From: Chlamydiota bacterium
GTDB taxonomy: Bacteria > Chlamydiota > Chlamydiia > Chlamydiales > SM23-39
Reading direction: 5' to 3'
Assembly: GCA_021772165.1 (NCBI GenBank)
Contig: JAJFMM010000046.1
Coordinates: forward strand, 1-26,861
DNA length: 26,861 nt
Shown one piece after another: positions 15,237 through 22,688 of this stretch (the stretch's first letter is position 1; the number at the start of each line of letters is the position of its first letter). The notes under the pieces were generated by a model that had not been told where the DNA came from, did no database searches, and saw nothing but the letters and a program-made list of their open reading frames with translations. The position numbers were made by a program, and so were the translations under genes.

Positions 15237-16577
15237 TCAATCTCGGTTGATGTTTGGGTGAGGCAAAATCTTGATTTTTTTCAGGGAGCGATCATTCGAG
15301 GAGAGCACTTCGAGATCAAATTCATCTTGCATCAAGCGCCAGCCTTTTGCGGGTATCGTTCCCGCGCGGTGGAAGACGTAGCCGCCAATGGTCTCGTAAT
15401 CGGAATCGGGTGGAATGTGTACACCAATCTGCTCTTCGATGTCGTTGATGCTCATTTTGGCGTCGACGACCCAGCCGCCATTGGGCAATGGCCAGAATTG
15501 CTGGTCTGCGGCGATATCATACTCATCTTCAATTTCGCCAACGAGCTCTTCTAAGATATCTTCAATAGTTACGATTCCTTCGGTCCCGCCATATTCATCG
15601 ACGATGATCGCCATGTGGATCTGCTTGCTGCGGAACTCTTGGAGTAGGTGTGTGATCTTTTTGTTCTCGGGTGCGTAGAGGACTGGTTTGGAGATCGATT
15701 CGAGATCCGTTTCGATGTCGCGTCCCTCTTTTGCTGATTCAGCGTAAAATTTAAGCAGGTCTTTGTAGAGTACAACGCCAATGATCTGATCGAGTGTGTC
15801 GCGGAAAATCGGGATGCGGCTGTAGCCTTCTTGCGCAAAGAGTCTGGCGGATTCTCGGATCGAGGTGTCTGCTGCCAGGCTGAAGATATCCACGCGCGGT
15901 ACCATGATCTCTTTCGCAACGCGCTCTTTGAAATTCACAAAGGAGCTAATCAGCTTCTGATCGGCGGGATCGAGGTGGTGCTGCAGTTCCGATTCGCGTA
16001 TCAGCTCTTTGATCTGCGCGCGGCTCGGTAGAGCTTCTGCCTCTTCTTCGTCGGCTTGCGCTTTTCTGACGACGCCTTTTGTCGCATGGAGCAGGAGAAT
16101 GACGATGGGAAAAGCCATCGTTAGGTAGATGGAGGAGAAAAATGCGCTCAATCTCAATGTGCTGCGCGGCCAGAGGCTCGATACGATGCGAGCCGTAAAA
16201 TCGGCAAACAGGGTGATTAAAAGCAGGGTCAATGCTGTCAAAACCAGAAGGGTCCAGTCGTGGTGCGAGGGAGCTTCAATCAAGAGGGTCTTGAAGTAGG
16301 GAACGGAGGTGGAGATGTAGAAAAATCCGCTCAGAGCAAAGAGGAGCTGGTAGATGTTTTTGCTAATTCCAATGGCTATGTGGAGAGTGTCCCACTCATG
16401 GCTTGGGAAAAATCTGCGCAGGATGGGGCGGAAGAAGAATCTATGCTGACGTATCACTTTTTTTGATTTGAGGCGTCCCAGGCAGAGGATGGAGGTGCTC
16501 AGCATGCTCAAAAAAAGCATGCCAATCAAGAAGACAAGGGGAAGGAAGAGGCTGTCGATGAGAAAGTCGATGATCAT
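15237..16577 (-). CDS. CorC/HlyC-family membrane protein with CBS domains
   Basis: This is a 446-residue protein. Several hydrophobic helices lie in the first 170 residues (FLPLVFLIGMLFLSMLST, LLVLTALTLLLITLFA, IYLTMAFPIVILLLHA). Tandem CBS domains follow at about 215-335 (MVPRVDIFSLAADTSIRESARLFAQEGYSRIPIFRD; QIHMAIIVDEYGGTEGIVTIEDILEELVGEIEDEYD). A C-terminal CorC/HlyC transporter-associated domain spans about 350-440. Relatives are linked to magnesium or cobalt efflux or to membrane integrity; the old label haemolysin is not supported. The N-terminal membrane part looks like a divergent DUF21/CNNM domain. The start lies three bases after the ybeY stop. A ybeY-CorC pairing is typical of bacteria, including Chlamydia. 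Confidence 0.87.
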   Translation of the reverse strand: MIIDFLIDSLFLPLVFLIGMLFLSMLSTSILCLGRLKSKKVIRQHRFFFRPILRRFFPSHEWDTLHIAIGISKNIYQLLFALSGFFYISTSVPYFKTLLIEAPSHHDWTLLVLTALTLLLITLFADFTARIVSSLWPRSTLRLSAFFSSIYLTMAFPIVILLLHATKGVVRKAQADEEEAEALPSRAQIKELIRESELQHHLDPADQKLISSFVNFKERVAKEIMVPRVDIFSLAADTSIRESARLFAQEGYSRIPIFRDTLDQIIGVVLYKDLLKFYAESAKEGRDIETDLESISKPVLYAPENKKITHLLQEFRSKQIHMAIIVDEYGGTEGIVTIEDILEELVGEIEDEYDIAADQQFWPLPNGGWVVDAKMSINDIEEQIGVHIPPDSDYETIGGYVFHRAGTIPAKGWRLMQDEFDLEVLSSNDRSLKKIKILPHPNINRD

Positions 16578-16580
16578 AAT

Positions 16581-17027
16581 TTAGGGTCGGAGAGATATTC
16601 CAAGGTCGTTTAAATGAGCCATACACTTTTTTTCTTTTATACGCATGGTTCTTCTGTCGCCAGGCTCTATATCATCGTATCCCAAGAGGTGTAGGATGCC
16701 GTGGACGATGTAGAGGGCCGTTTCGGTGTGGGGGTCGCCCCCTTTTTTTTCACAATACTCTAGAGCGACTTTCGGGCAAACGAAGATCTCTCCGAGCATC
16801 TCATCGTCTATAGGAAAGGTGATGCAGTCTGTAGGCGTGGGGTCGCTGAAGAATTCTTGATGTAGATCGGAGATGCTCTTTTTTGAGACGAAATAGAGAG
16901 AGATCTCTCGGCAGGATACTTTTTCAAAGACGAGGATAGCCGCGATGAGGGTTTTGACCGCCTTGGAGGATAAGGATAGATCCCTTTGCCGATTTGAGAG
17001 ATGGATAATGAGAGAGCTTTCTTTCAT
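16581..17027 (-). CDS. ybeY: Endoribonuclease YbeY (rRNA maturation factor)
   Basis: This is a 148-residue protein of normal YbeY size. The signature HGILHLLGYDD gives His109 and His113, with Asp119 where most members have the third zinc-binding His. Upstream, VSKKSISDLHQEFFSDPTPTDCITFPIDDEMLGEIFVCP is the usual substrate-cleft region. YbeY takes part in 16S rRNA 3'-end maturation and ribosome quality control. The His-to-Asp change might keep metal binding, since Asp is tolerated at this position as I recall the family signature. No Shine-Dalgarno is visible; a hairpin lies just upstream of the ATG. It is followed by the CorC-like gene. Confidence 0.9.
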   Translation of the reverse strand: MKESSLIIHLSNRQRDLSLSSKAVKTLIAAILVFEKVSCREISLYFVSKKSISDLHQEFFSDPTPTDCITFPIDDEMLGEIFVCPKVALEYCEKKGGDPHTETALYIVHGILHLLGYDDIEPGDRRTMRIKEKKCMAHLNDLGISLRP

Positions 17028-17032
17028 GAGGA

Positions 17033-17062
17033 AGCCGCTGGGTAGTCACCCTTCCAGCGGCT
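17033..17062 (-). terminator. Stem-loop between the small basic protein gene and ybeY
   Basis: AGCCGCTGG (17033-17041) pairs with CCAGCGGCT (17054-17062), a perfect nine-base stem around a 12-base loop. It starts seven bases after the small basic protein stop and ends five bases before the ybeY ATG. There is no U-tract, so an RNA-stabilising, processing or translation-control hairpin is as likely as a terminator. Confidence 0.45.
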
Positions 17063-17068
17063 ATTGCC

Positions 17069-17227
17069 TTAGTTAGACGGTGTTTTGGGGAGGCCAGTTA
17101 CTTTCGTATTCTTGCCATCTTCCCATTTGCCGAGCTTTCTCAGAACGTCGATTCGCTCGTAGCGCTTAAGTACGTTACGCTTTTTCGCGCCTTTATTTGA
17201 TTTGCCGTAGCTGTTGTGTCTGGTCAT
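17069..17227 (-). CDS. Small basic protein of the Chlamydiae/Verrucomicrobia family
   Basis: This is a 52-residue, Lys/Arg-rich protein (MTRHNSYGKSNKGAKKRNVLKRYERIDVLRKLGKWEDGKN...). It matches the chlamydial/verrucomicrobial small basic protein family (TIGR04137 as I recall), thought to be ribosome-associated. The frame stays open further upstream, but the ATG at 17227 matches the family's M-[ST]-R-H start. It begins 16 bases after the stop of the 55-residue gene and is probably cotranscribed from the promoter at 17442. Ribosome association is a family inference; no catalytic motif exists. Confidence 0.8.
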   Translation of the reverse strand: MTRHNSYGKSNKGAKKRNVLKRYERIDVLRKLGKWEDGKNTKVTGLPKTPSN

Positions 17228-17243
17228 TGTCGGGTCCGTCGTT

Positions 17244-17411
17244 TTAAGAAATTTTTGGAACAAAGCGCAGTTCAGCTTCTGTTACCGTGTTTTCATGCAC
17301 GCGGAAGCCTTGGGCTAGGTTGTCTTTTTTTGGTCCACTCTTGGGGAAGGCCACTTTAGGACGGCGCTTGGATATAGCTCGTCTTTCGCCTTGTTTACTC
17401 ATACGGGTCAT
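17244..17411 (-). CDS. Conserved basic 55-residue protein
   Basis: This short gene encodes MTRMSKQGERRAISKRRP... with a Lys/Arg-rich first half and a closing HENTVTEAELRFVPKIS. The ATG at 17411 is chosen because GGAG lies eight bases upstream; a second ATG at 17402 would lack this spacing. A near-consensus promoter is directly upstream. Charge, size and the following small basic protein suggest an RNA- or ribosome-binding role. I recall a similar pair of unnamed small genes beside ybeY in Chlamydia, but this is from memory. No named family is recognised. Confidence 0.65.
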   Translation of the reverse strand: MTRMSKQGERRAISKRRPKVAFPKSGPKKDNLAQGFRVHENTVTEAELRFVPKIS

Positions 17412-17441
17412 GATTCATACTCCATGGAAAATCAGGGCGTG

Positions 17442-17470
17442 ATTATAGTTATTTTCTGGATATGGTTCAA
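17442..17470 (-). promoter_or_regulatory. Strong sigma66/70-type promoter for the two small basic genes
   Basis: On the minus strand TTGAAC (17465-17470), a 17-base spacer and a perfect TATAAT (17442-17447) give one of the best promoters in the window. The leader to the ATG at 17411 is about 25 bases and includes GGAG. The -35 box overlaps the end of holC. Confidence 0.65.
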
Positions 17471-17913
17471 GTCGATTGATGAATTAGATGACTTTCGATC
17501 AGATATCTAGCCTGTTTGTAGGCGTCATATCTCAGTTGGGAAAGATTTTTTTTACTCTGAGAGGTCGCATCTTCGAATTCGTAAATGGTCCGAAAAGGGC
17601 CTTCGATCAGTAGGGGAGTGGGGCAGAGGTTAAAGGCGTAGCGGGCGTTATTCAAATTCTTTTTTACTTTTGTGATGCCGATCCATTCCTCGGTGGGCTT
17701 TTCTAGAATCGAGTGAGGAAGGAAGCTGGTGGGTGTGTGTTTCCAGAGTAGCTCATCGACGTAGGCAAGGGCTTTATCTTCCTCTGCGATGATCAAGACC
17801 GGCTCTTTGAGCAGGAAGTGGCGCTGGACGATCTGAACCAGACAGGATGTCTTGGCTTGAGGGGTTTGTACTTGGAAAAAAATGACGCGGGGGAGGGGAT
17901 CAGGGGGTTGCAT
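17467..17913 (-). CDS. holC: DNA polymerase III chi-subunit-like protein (HolC)
   Basis: This is a 148-residue protein of normal chi length. The central block VLIIAEEDKALAYVDELLWKHTPTSFLPHSI matches the chi pattern (VLI...D...D..LW....SFLPH). The end, EFEDATSQSKKNLSQLRYDAYKQARYLIESH, matches the C-terminal helix with R..AYK. Chi links the clamp loader to single-strand-binding protein at the replication fork. GGAGG lies four bases before the ATG at 17913. The start overlaps the end of the DUF502 gene by 14 bases, indicating cotranscription with it and rnr. Confidence 0.82.
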   Translation of the reverse strand: MQPPDPLPRVIFFQVQTPQAKTSCLVQIVQRHFLLKEPVLIIAEEDKALAYVDELLWKHTPTSFLPHSILEKPTEEWIGITKVKKNLNNARYAFNLCPTPLLIEGPFRTIYEFEDATSQSKKNLSQLRYDAYKQARYLIESHLIHQST

Positions 17914-18538
17914 TTTCCTCCGGTACGATCACGCCGCAGGAGAGGATGAATTTGACGGCATCTTCGTTGTTCATGCCAATTTCATGGGTGTCTTTTTCTG
18001 GCACCAGCAGGAGAAAGCCGGATGTGGGGTGGGGTGCTGTAGGTGCAAAAACGGAGATAAGCGGCTCTGAGGAGTGCTCTTGGCACTCTTTGGCCACTTC
18101 GCCGGCGACAAATCCGATGGAGTAGGTTGGTTTGGAGGGAAAGGGGATCATGATTGGGCGTTTAAAGACTTTTTTATCACCTTGAGCAAAGAGGGCTGTA
18201 AAGATATCGCGGCTCACGTTGAAGATTGTTTTGACAAGGGGGATTCGCGACAGGAGTTTGTTGGCCCATTGCAAAAGATTGCGAAAGAGGAACCAGCGAG
18301 CGACGATGCCGAGAAACAGGACAAAGATGCATAAAAGGATCAGCGCTAGGGTGCGAGCGATAAGGGTGCTGAATCCCTCAGGCAGCGTAAAGGGAAGGTA
18401 GTGCTGAAGGGTCTTGAGCAGTTGGGTAACGAGAGGGACGAAGGGTGCGGTGAAAAAATCGAAGAGGAAAACGATGACCATGAGCGTCAGCGCGACGGGG
18501 AGGAGAAGGACGAGTCCTGCGAAAAAGTATTTTTTCAT
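17900..18538 (-). CDS. DUF502 membrane protein, copy 1
   Basis: This is a 212-residue protein. Two strong hydrophobic segments (YFFAGLVLLLPVALTLMVIVFLFDFF, residues 3-28; TLALILLCIFVLFLGIVARWFLF, about 68-92) are followed by the DUF502 pattern LLSRIPLVKTIFNVSRDI. A soluble domain then contains PIMIPFPSKPTYSIGFVAGE and VFAPTAPHPTSGFLLLVPEKDTHEIGMNNEDAVKFILSCGVI. The biochemical role of the family is unknown. It overlaps the stop of copy 2 by four bases (ATGA). It is clearly a paralog of copy 2, with the same domain order and the same ending SCGV(I/V)(V/Q)P. Confidence 0.85.
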   Translation of the reverse strand: MKKYFFAGLVLLLPVALTLMVIVFLFDFFTAPFVPLVTQLLKTLQHYLPFTLPEGFSTLIARTLALILLCIFVLFLGIVARWFLFRNLLQWANKLLSRIPLVKTIFNVSRDIFTALFAQGDKKVFKRPIMIPFPSKPTYSIGFVAGEVAKECQEHSSEPLISVFAPTAPHPTSGFLLLVPEKDTHEIGMNNEDAVKFILSCGVIVPEENATP

Positions 18539-19158
18539 GTTTGCTCCTCAACTTGAGGCTGTGGCTGTACGACGCCGCACGAGACGATGTATTTAATCGC
18601 TTCTTCGGGATGCATTTTAAGGTAGTTTAGATCTGCTTTCGGGCGCATGACGAGAAAGCCGGTTGTGGGGTTTGGTGTCGTTGGAATGTAGACGGTGATC
18701 ATTTCCTCTTTTGTCGCGGTGCAGCACGCCTCCGGACTGTCTCTTGCAACAAGACCCAGGACAAAGCACTCTTCGTAGGGAAATCGCAGCATGACTACGC
18801 TCTGAAAGGTCTTTTTGTCACCTGAAAAGAGTGCCTGGATCATATCTTTGGTGGTCTTATAGAGCTTATTGACGAATGGGATCTTGTGTAGGATCTTATC
18901 GCCCGCCCTGATCAGGAGATTGATCGCAAACCAGTGAGCAAAGAGGCCAAGCAGCAGAACAAACAGGAATAGTCCTATGAGTATGAGCAGTTGGCTGACG
19001 GTGCGGATCAGATTCTCAGGGATGTGAATCGCTTCTAGCAGCTCTGTGGCCAGACCCATGAAGGGACTGGTCAGGAAATTCACAAGAAAAAGCGCAAACC
19101 AGACGGTCACCGCAAGAGGAAGTAGGGTGACGAGTCCTGCCAGAAAGTATTTCTTCAT
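18535..19158 (-). CDS. DUF502 membrane protein, copy 2
   Basis: This is a 207-residue protein from the ATG at 19158, chosen because the N-terminus (MKKYFLAGLVTLLPLAVTVWF) then lines up with the neighbouring copy. An upstream in-frame start at 19236 would overlap the rnr gene. Two membrane segments flank a short loop. KILHKIPFVNKLYKTTKDMIQAL and VYIPTTPNPTTGFLVMRPKADL are the DUF502 hallmarks. A glutamate-rich C-terminal tail (PQPQVEEQT) is extra. It begins 40 bases after the rnr stop and likely shares the rnr promoter. Function is unknown. Confidence 0.85.
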   Translation of the reverse strand: MKKYFLAGLVTLLPLAVTVWFALFLVNFLTSPFMGLATELLEAIHIPENLIRTVSQLLILIGLFLFVLLLGLFAHWFAINLLIRAGDKILHKIPFVNKLYKTTKDMIQALFSGDKKTFQSVVMLRFPYEECFVLGLVARDSPEACCTATKEEMITVYIPTTPNPTTGFLVMRPKADLNYLKMHPEEAIKYIVSCGVVQPQPQVEEQT

Positions 19159-19198
19159 GTAATGAAAGTACCCAATCAACTGGAAACGGTAAAGGAGT

Positions 19199-21328
19199 TT
19201 ATTTCCTTCGTGGAGAAGAGATTTCCCATTTCGCATTCTGTCTTATCAGATCGATGCTGCTCATACGTATGGAGATCGGCGTTCCGCAGGAATAGATGCG
19301 CCCGCTTCTCGATCCGCGAAATGTAAGCGTTTTGGGATTGTATTCGAAATAGTCATTTCCAAGCTCAGAAACGTGGATCGAGCCTTCCAGAGCAAATTCA
19401 GGCAGCTCAAAGAATACGGCAAAGGGTTTGACTCTTGTGATGGTGGCTTGATAGAGCTTTTTCGGATCTTCCTCATACGCAGCAGCTGCAAGACGCAGTT
19501 TTTTCAGAAGCAGAACTGAGTTCTCAGCGCGCATCGAGAGGCGCTCTCTGTCCGAGCAGGTCTGTGCAATAACGGTTAAATCGGACTCCGGATCTTCTTC
19601 GTTGAAGAGAAGGCGCTGGATCACAAGATCGCTGTAGCGGCGTATTGGACTTGTGAAGTGGCAGTAGTATTCGAGGGCAAGACCGAAGTGGCCGATGTTT
19701 TCCGGCGAGTAGAGAGCTTGTTTCATGCTGCGGATAAAGCTGACGGAGAGTTGCGGTGCAAGCGGAGAGTCCTTCGCGGATTCGAACAGCTTTTGTATAT
19801 CGCCCTCTTTGGGCTTGGCAGGCATGGTAAATCCAAGAGCGCGTGCATAGGCGTAGAAATCTTCAAAGGCTTCAGGTGCAGGCTCGTCATGGACGCGGAA
19901 GATCTGTTCTTTTCCGGACTTAGAAAGGTGGGTCGAGACGATCTCATTGGCCTTGAGCATGAACTCTTCGATCATCTGATGCGTGATGTCATACTCTATC
20001 TGGACGATTTTGACAGGTACTCCCTTCTCATCCACGATGATTTTTCCCTCGGACATCGCAAAATCGATGCTGCCGCGCGCTCGTCTCTTTTGCTTGAAGA
20101 GTTTGCAGAGGGCAACCATTCGATCGAGTAGTGGGCGGTAGGCGTGCTTTGGCTTTTTCTCGAGGATCGCATAGGCATCCTCGTAGGCAAAGCGCTTCTT
20201 GCTTTTGATGCAAGAGCGCGCGATCTCATATTCGACGAGATCTCCATTTGTGTTGAACTCAGCCAGCACGGAGATGGTCAATCGTTTGACGTTGGCCTTG
20301 AGGCTGCAGAGCTCATTGGAGAGCTCAAAAGGGAGCATGGGCAGGCAAAACCCGGGAAAATAGGTTGAGTTGCAACGGGCAAAAGCTTCCTGATCGAGAT
20401 GGGATCCTCGCTGGACATAAGAGGCGGCATCGGCGATATGCACGCCGAGGAAAAAGTGCCCCTTTTCGTCTTGGGTCAAAGAGATCGCATCGTCGAAATC
20501 TTTGGCAGTATCGGGATCGATGGTCACCGTTTCGAGCTTAGTCAGATCGAGGCGCCCTTTATCAGAGACTCTTTTCCCAAAGGCTCTCGCCTCTTTGACT
20601 GCTTCTTCGGAAAAGCCGTTGGGTAGTTCAAACTCTTCGATGGCAGCTGTCGTATCGCAAGATGGATCAGAGATATGTCCGACGCGGCGCTCGAAATCGG
20701 CCAAGACGGAGTCCTCGCCGGTATTCCAATCGGAGACTTTGCAAATGATGCGATCTCCCGGAACCAGGGTCTCGTTTTTTGGCGTTTTGATGAAAATCGG
20801 TTTTTGCTGTCCAAGTAGTGGTGCGTAGGCGAGATAATGGCTTTTGGCGTCTTCGAGGATCGTGCAGCCTAGATGAGAGCGGCTGCGCTTGATAATGGCG
20901 ATGATGCGGCCCTCGGGTCCTTTCGGAGTGACGTCTGTCACCTCGACTTCTACGGTGTCTCCATCGACGGCATTGGCGATCGAATGTTTGGGGATGAAGA
21001 CATCTTTGCCCTTTTCGATGCCATCGACTTTAACAAAACCGAATCCTTTGACAGGATGGACGCTGATCGTTCCTGTGACGATCAGATTCTGATCCTCTTT
21101 CAGTTGATAGCGATCTTTGTTCAGGGAGAGCTCATCCATCTTGATCAGCATCTCGAGTGCCTCGTGAAAGGTCTTGTGAAGAGGTTCGGGTACAGTGAGT
21201 TGCGCAAAGAGCTCTTCGGCGGTCATGGGGCTGTAACGTTTGCCGCTGATGTATTGGAGGATCGTACGCGCAAAATTTCTCTTGAGGCGATCGGTCTTAT
21301 TTGAAGATTTGGATTTCTTTCTAGTCAT
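19199..21328 (-). CDS. rnr: Ribonuclease R (3'-5' exoribonuclease, RNB family)
   Basis: This is a 709-residue protein. The start is the ATG at 21328, with AGGA five to eight bases upstream; a TTG at 21346 would add six residues. Order: a lysine-rich N-terminus and winged-helix-like region, cold-shock domains (GTISVHPVKGFGFVKVDGIEKGKDVFIP), the RNB catalytic domain with TIDPDTAKDFDDAISL near residue 270 (aspartates binding magnesium) and SPIRRYSDLVIQRLL. A C-terminal S1 domain follows (YQATITRVKPFAVFFELPEFALEGSIHVSELG). RNase R degrades structured RNA and takes part in rRNA quality control. It probably leads the operon with two DUF502 genes and holC. Confidence 0.95.
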   Translation of the reverse strand: MTRKKSKSSNKTDRLKRNFARTILQYISGKRYSPMTAEELFAQLTVPEPLHKTFHEALEMLIKMDELSLNKDRYQLKEDQNLIVTGTISVHPVKGFGFVKVDGIEKGKDVFIPKHSIANAVDGDTVEVEVTDVTPKGPEGRIIAIIKRSRSHLGCTILEDAKSHYLAYAPLLGQQKPIFIKTPKNETLVPGDRIICKVSDWNTGEDSVLADFERRVGHISDPSCDTTAAIEEFELPNGFSEEAVKEARAFGKRVSDKGRLDLTKLETVTIDPDTAKDFDDAISLTQDEKGHFFLGVHIADAASYVQRGSHLDQEAFARCNSTYFPGFCLPMLPFELSNELCSLKANVKRLTISVLAEFNTNGDLVEYEIARSCIKSKKRFAYEDAYAILEKKPKHAYRPLLDRMVALCKLFKQKRRARGSIDFAMSEGKIIVDEKGVPVKIVQIEYDITHQMIEEFMLKANEIVSTHLSKSGKEQIFRVHDEPAPEAFEDFYAYARALGFTMPAKPKEGDIQKLFESAKDSPLAPQLSVSFIRSMKQALYSPENIGHFGLALEYYCHFTSPIRRYSDLVIQRLLFNEEDPESDLTVIAQTCSDRERLSMRAENSVLLLKKLRLAAAAYEEDPKKLYQATITRVKPFAVFFELPEFALEGSIHVSELGNDYFEYNPKTLTFRGSRSGRIYSCGTPISIRMSSIDLIRQNAKWEISSPRRK

Positions 21329-21352
21329 GGATCCTGTTTTGGCCAAAGAGCC

Positions 21353-21381
21353 ATATTAGGGGCTGAGAGGATGTCTGTAAA
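21353..21381 (-). promoter_or_regulatory. rnr: Sigma66/70-type promoter for rnr
   Basis: On the minus strand TTTACA (21376-21381), a 17-base spacer and TAATAT (21353-21358) form a good promoter. Transcription would start about 18 bases before the ATG at 21328, leaving room for the AGGA ribosome-binding site. Confidence 0.55.
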
Positions 21382-21488
21382 GGTGGATTCGCCTCTAATT
21401 TTATATCTCACTGCCTGTTAGGTGTATATGAATTAAGGCTGTAGAGGGATGTTTTCTGGGAATTAATACTAAATATATAAAGATTTGT

Positions 21489-21494
21489 TATAAT
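21489..21494 (+). promoter_or_regulatory. Candidate -10 box for the tandem paralog pair
   Basis: A perfect TATAAT stands in a very AT-rich stretch (21461-21530), 48 bases before the GTG at 21543. No good -35 hexamer is seen 16-18 bases upstream, so the assignment rests on the -10 box alone. Confidence 0.3.
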
Positions 21495-21542
21495 TGGCTT
21501 GTTTATAGTCGTTTATTAATTGAAATAAGTAGGGTATTGCTT

Positions 21543-22685
21543 GTGAATACAGTCCTTCCGGGAAGCCCAGCAACATATAGTTCTTGGGAAAAGACAGCTA
21601 ATATTTATAGGGATAAAGATTCGTTTTTAATGAAATCCGCCAAGGTTATGGGCGTTTTCTTAGGTTTTATCTCCATCATAGGAACGATTCCTACTGTTAT
21701 CTACCTGATTAACAAGCTCAAAGGAAAAACGCAGTCGGTTTTGGATTCCTATGCTCATTACAGAGAGACGAATGGATCTGAAATTATTACTAATGGAAAA
21801 GTCAGGATGGTATCGATTGAGAATAGAATTGTCGCTCCTAGCAGTTCCCAAGAGTTTAAATTCCAATACAGCAGAGATAGATTATCGAGAGTTGAAAAAC
21901 TAGAAGAGCAGGATCTTTTTGCTTTAGAAGTCCTAAAGAATCCAGATAATATAAAAGCTGTTCAAAAGTGTTCCGAAAAACTAGCCGATTATTTAGAAAA
22001 ATATGCTAGTTCTTCAGAGGACGCGTTTTCTATTATGGAAATTGATAAATCAATAGCAGGTATAAAAGGAAAATATCCAACGCTTCGTGCAAAATTTTTG
22101 TATACTGAAAGTTTGTTGAAATTTTTCAGAGAAGAGAAAGATCCCATTCTACTGTTGTCTGTTATATGGACGGTTTTTGTCAGTGGAAATCAAGATTCTT
22201 CAGATGATGATATAAATCATATATATAAGAAATATATTGTACCTCAAAAAGACTATCTAGAATCCAAGGAAAAGCCATCTCCTGATTTGAGATTTGGAAA
22301 TAGTGGAGTTATTAGCAACGCACCTTTATTCACTAGTAAGGGCATTGTCCCATATATTAAAGACATCGACTATCGCTCAATCAATCCCGATGCAAAACAC
22401 CCAGATCTCAAAGAATATCTATCGGGGCAAAAAGCGTTCGTAGCGGGGCCTTCCGGAATGGCTAATATGTTTTGTAAGGTTCTGAACCACTTAGAGATTC
22501 ATCCGCATTCCGTTGAGGGGAAAAAACTTTGCGAGACATTTTCAGCTTTCGTAGTTGGTAGCGGTATGCATTCCTATGAGGAAGTTTATGACTCTTTCAA
22601 TCTTTATAGCCCGATTCGGCCCATCCATCTTGTAAAAAAGGTTCTCTCTGATTGGAAATTTAACCTTCTTAAAAATAATGGATAA
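21543..22685 (+). CDS. Tandem paralog 1, unknown family, one membrane segment
   Basis: This is a 380-residue protein. The GTG at 21543 is preferred to the TTG at 21537 because AGGG then lies eight bases upstream. A hydrophobic helix is present (VMGVFLGFISIIGTIPTVIYLI, about residues 33-54). The middle is helical and charged. The C-terminal 130 residues form the most conserved block shared with the next gene: FGNSGVIS, YIKDIDYRSINPDA, SGMANMFCKVLNHLEIHP and LCETFSAFVVGSGMHSYEE. No known family is recognised. Codons are distinctly more AT-rich than in neighbours, suggesting separate ancestry or relaxed selection. An effector or inclusion-membrane role is possible but not shown. Confidence 0.7.
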   Translation: MNTVLPGSPATYSSWEKTANIYRDKDSFLMKSAKVMGVFLGFISIIGTIPTVIYLINKLKGKTQSVLDSYAHYRETNGSEIITNGKVRMVSIENRIVAPSSSQEFKFQYSRDRLSRVEKLEEQDLFALEVLKNPDNIKAVQKCSEKLADYLEKYASSSEDAFSIMEIDKSIAGIKGKYPTLRAKFLYTESLLKFFREEKDPILLLSVIWTVFVSGNQDSSDDDINHIYKKYIVPQKDYLESKEKPSPDLRFGNSGVISNAPLFTSKGIVPYIKDIDYRSINPDAKHPDLKEYLSGQKAFVAGPSGMANMFCKVLNHLEIHPHSVEGKKLCETFSAFVVGSGMHSYEEVYDSFNLYSPIRPIHLVKKVLSDWKFNLLKNNG

Positions 22686-22688
22686 TTT

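Noticed and set aside
17228..17263. 12-residue extension of the small basic protein
   Set aside because: It overlaps the upstream 55-residue gene and breaks the family's conserved N-terminus.
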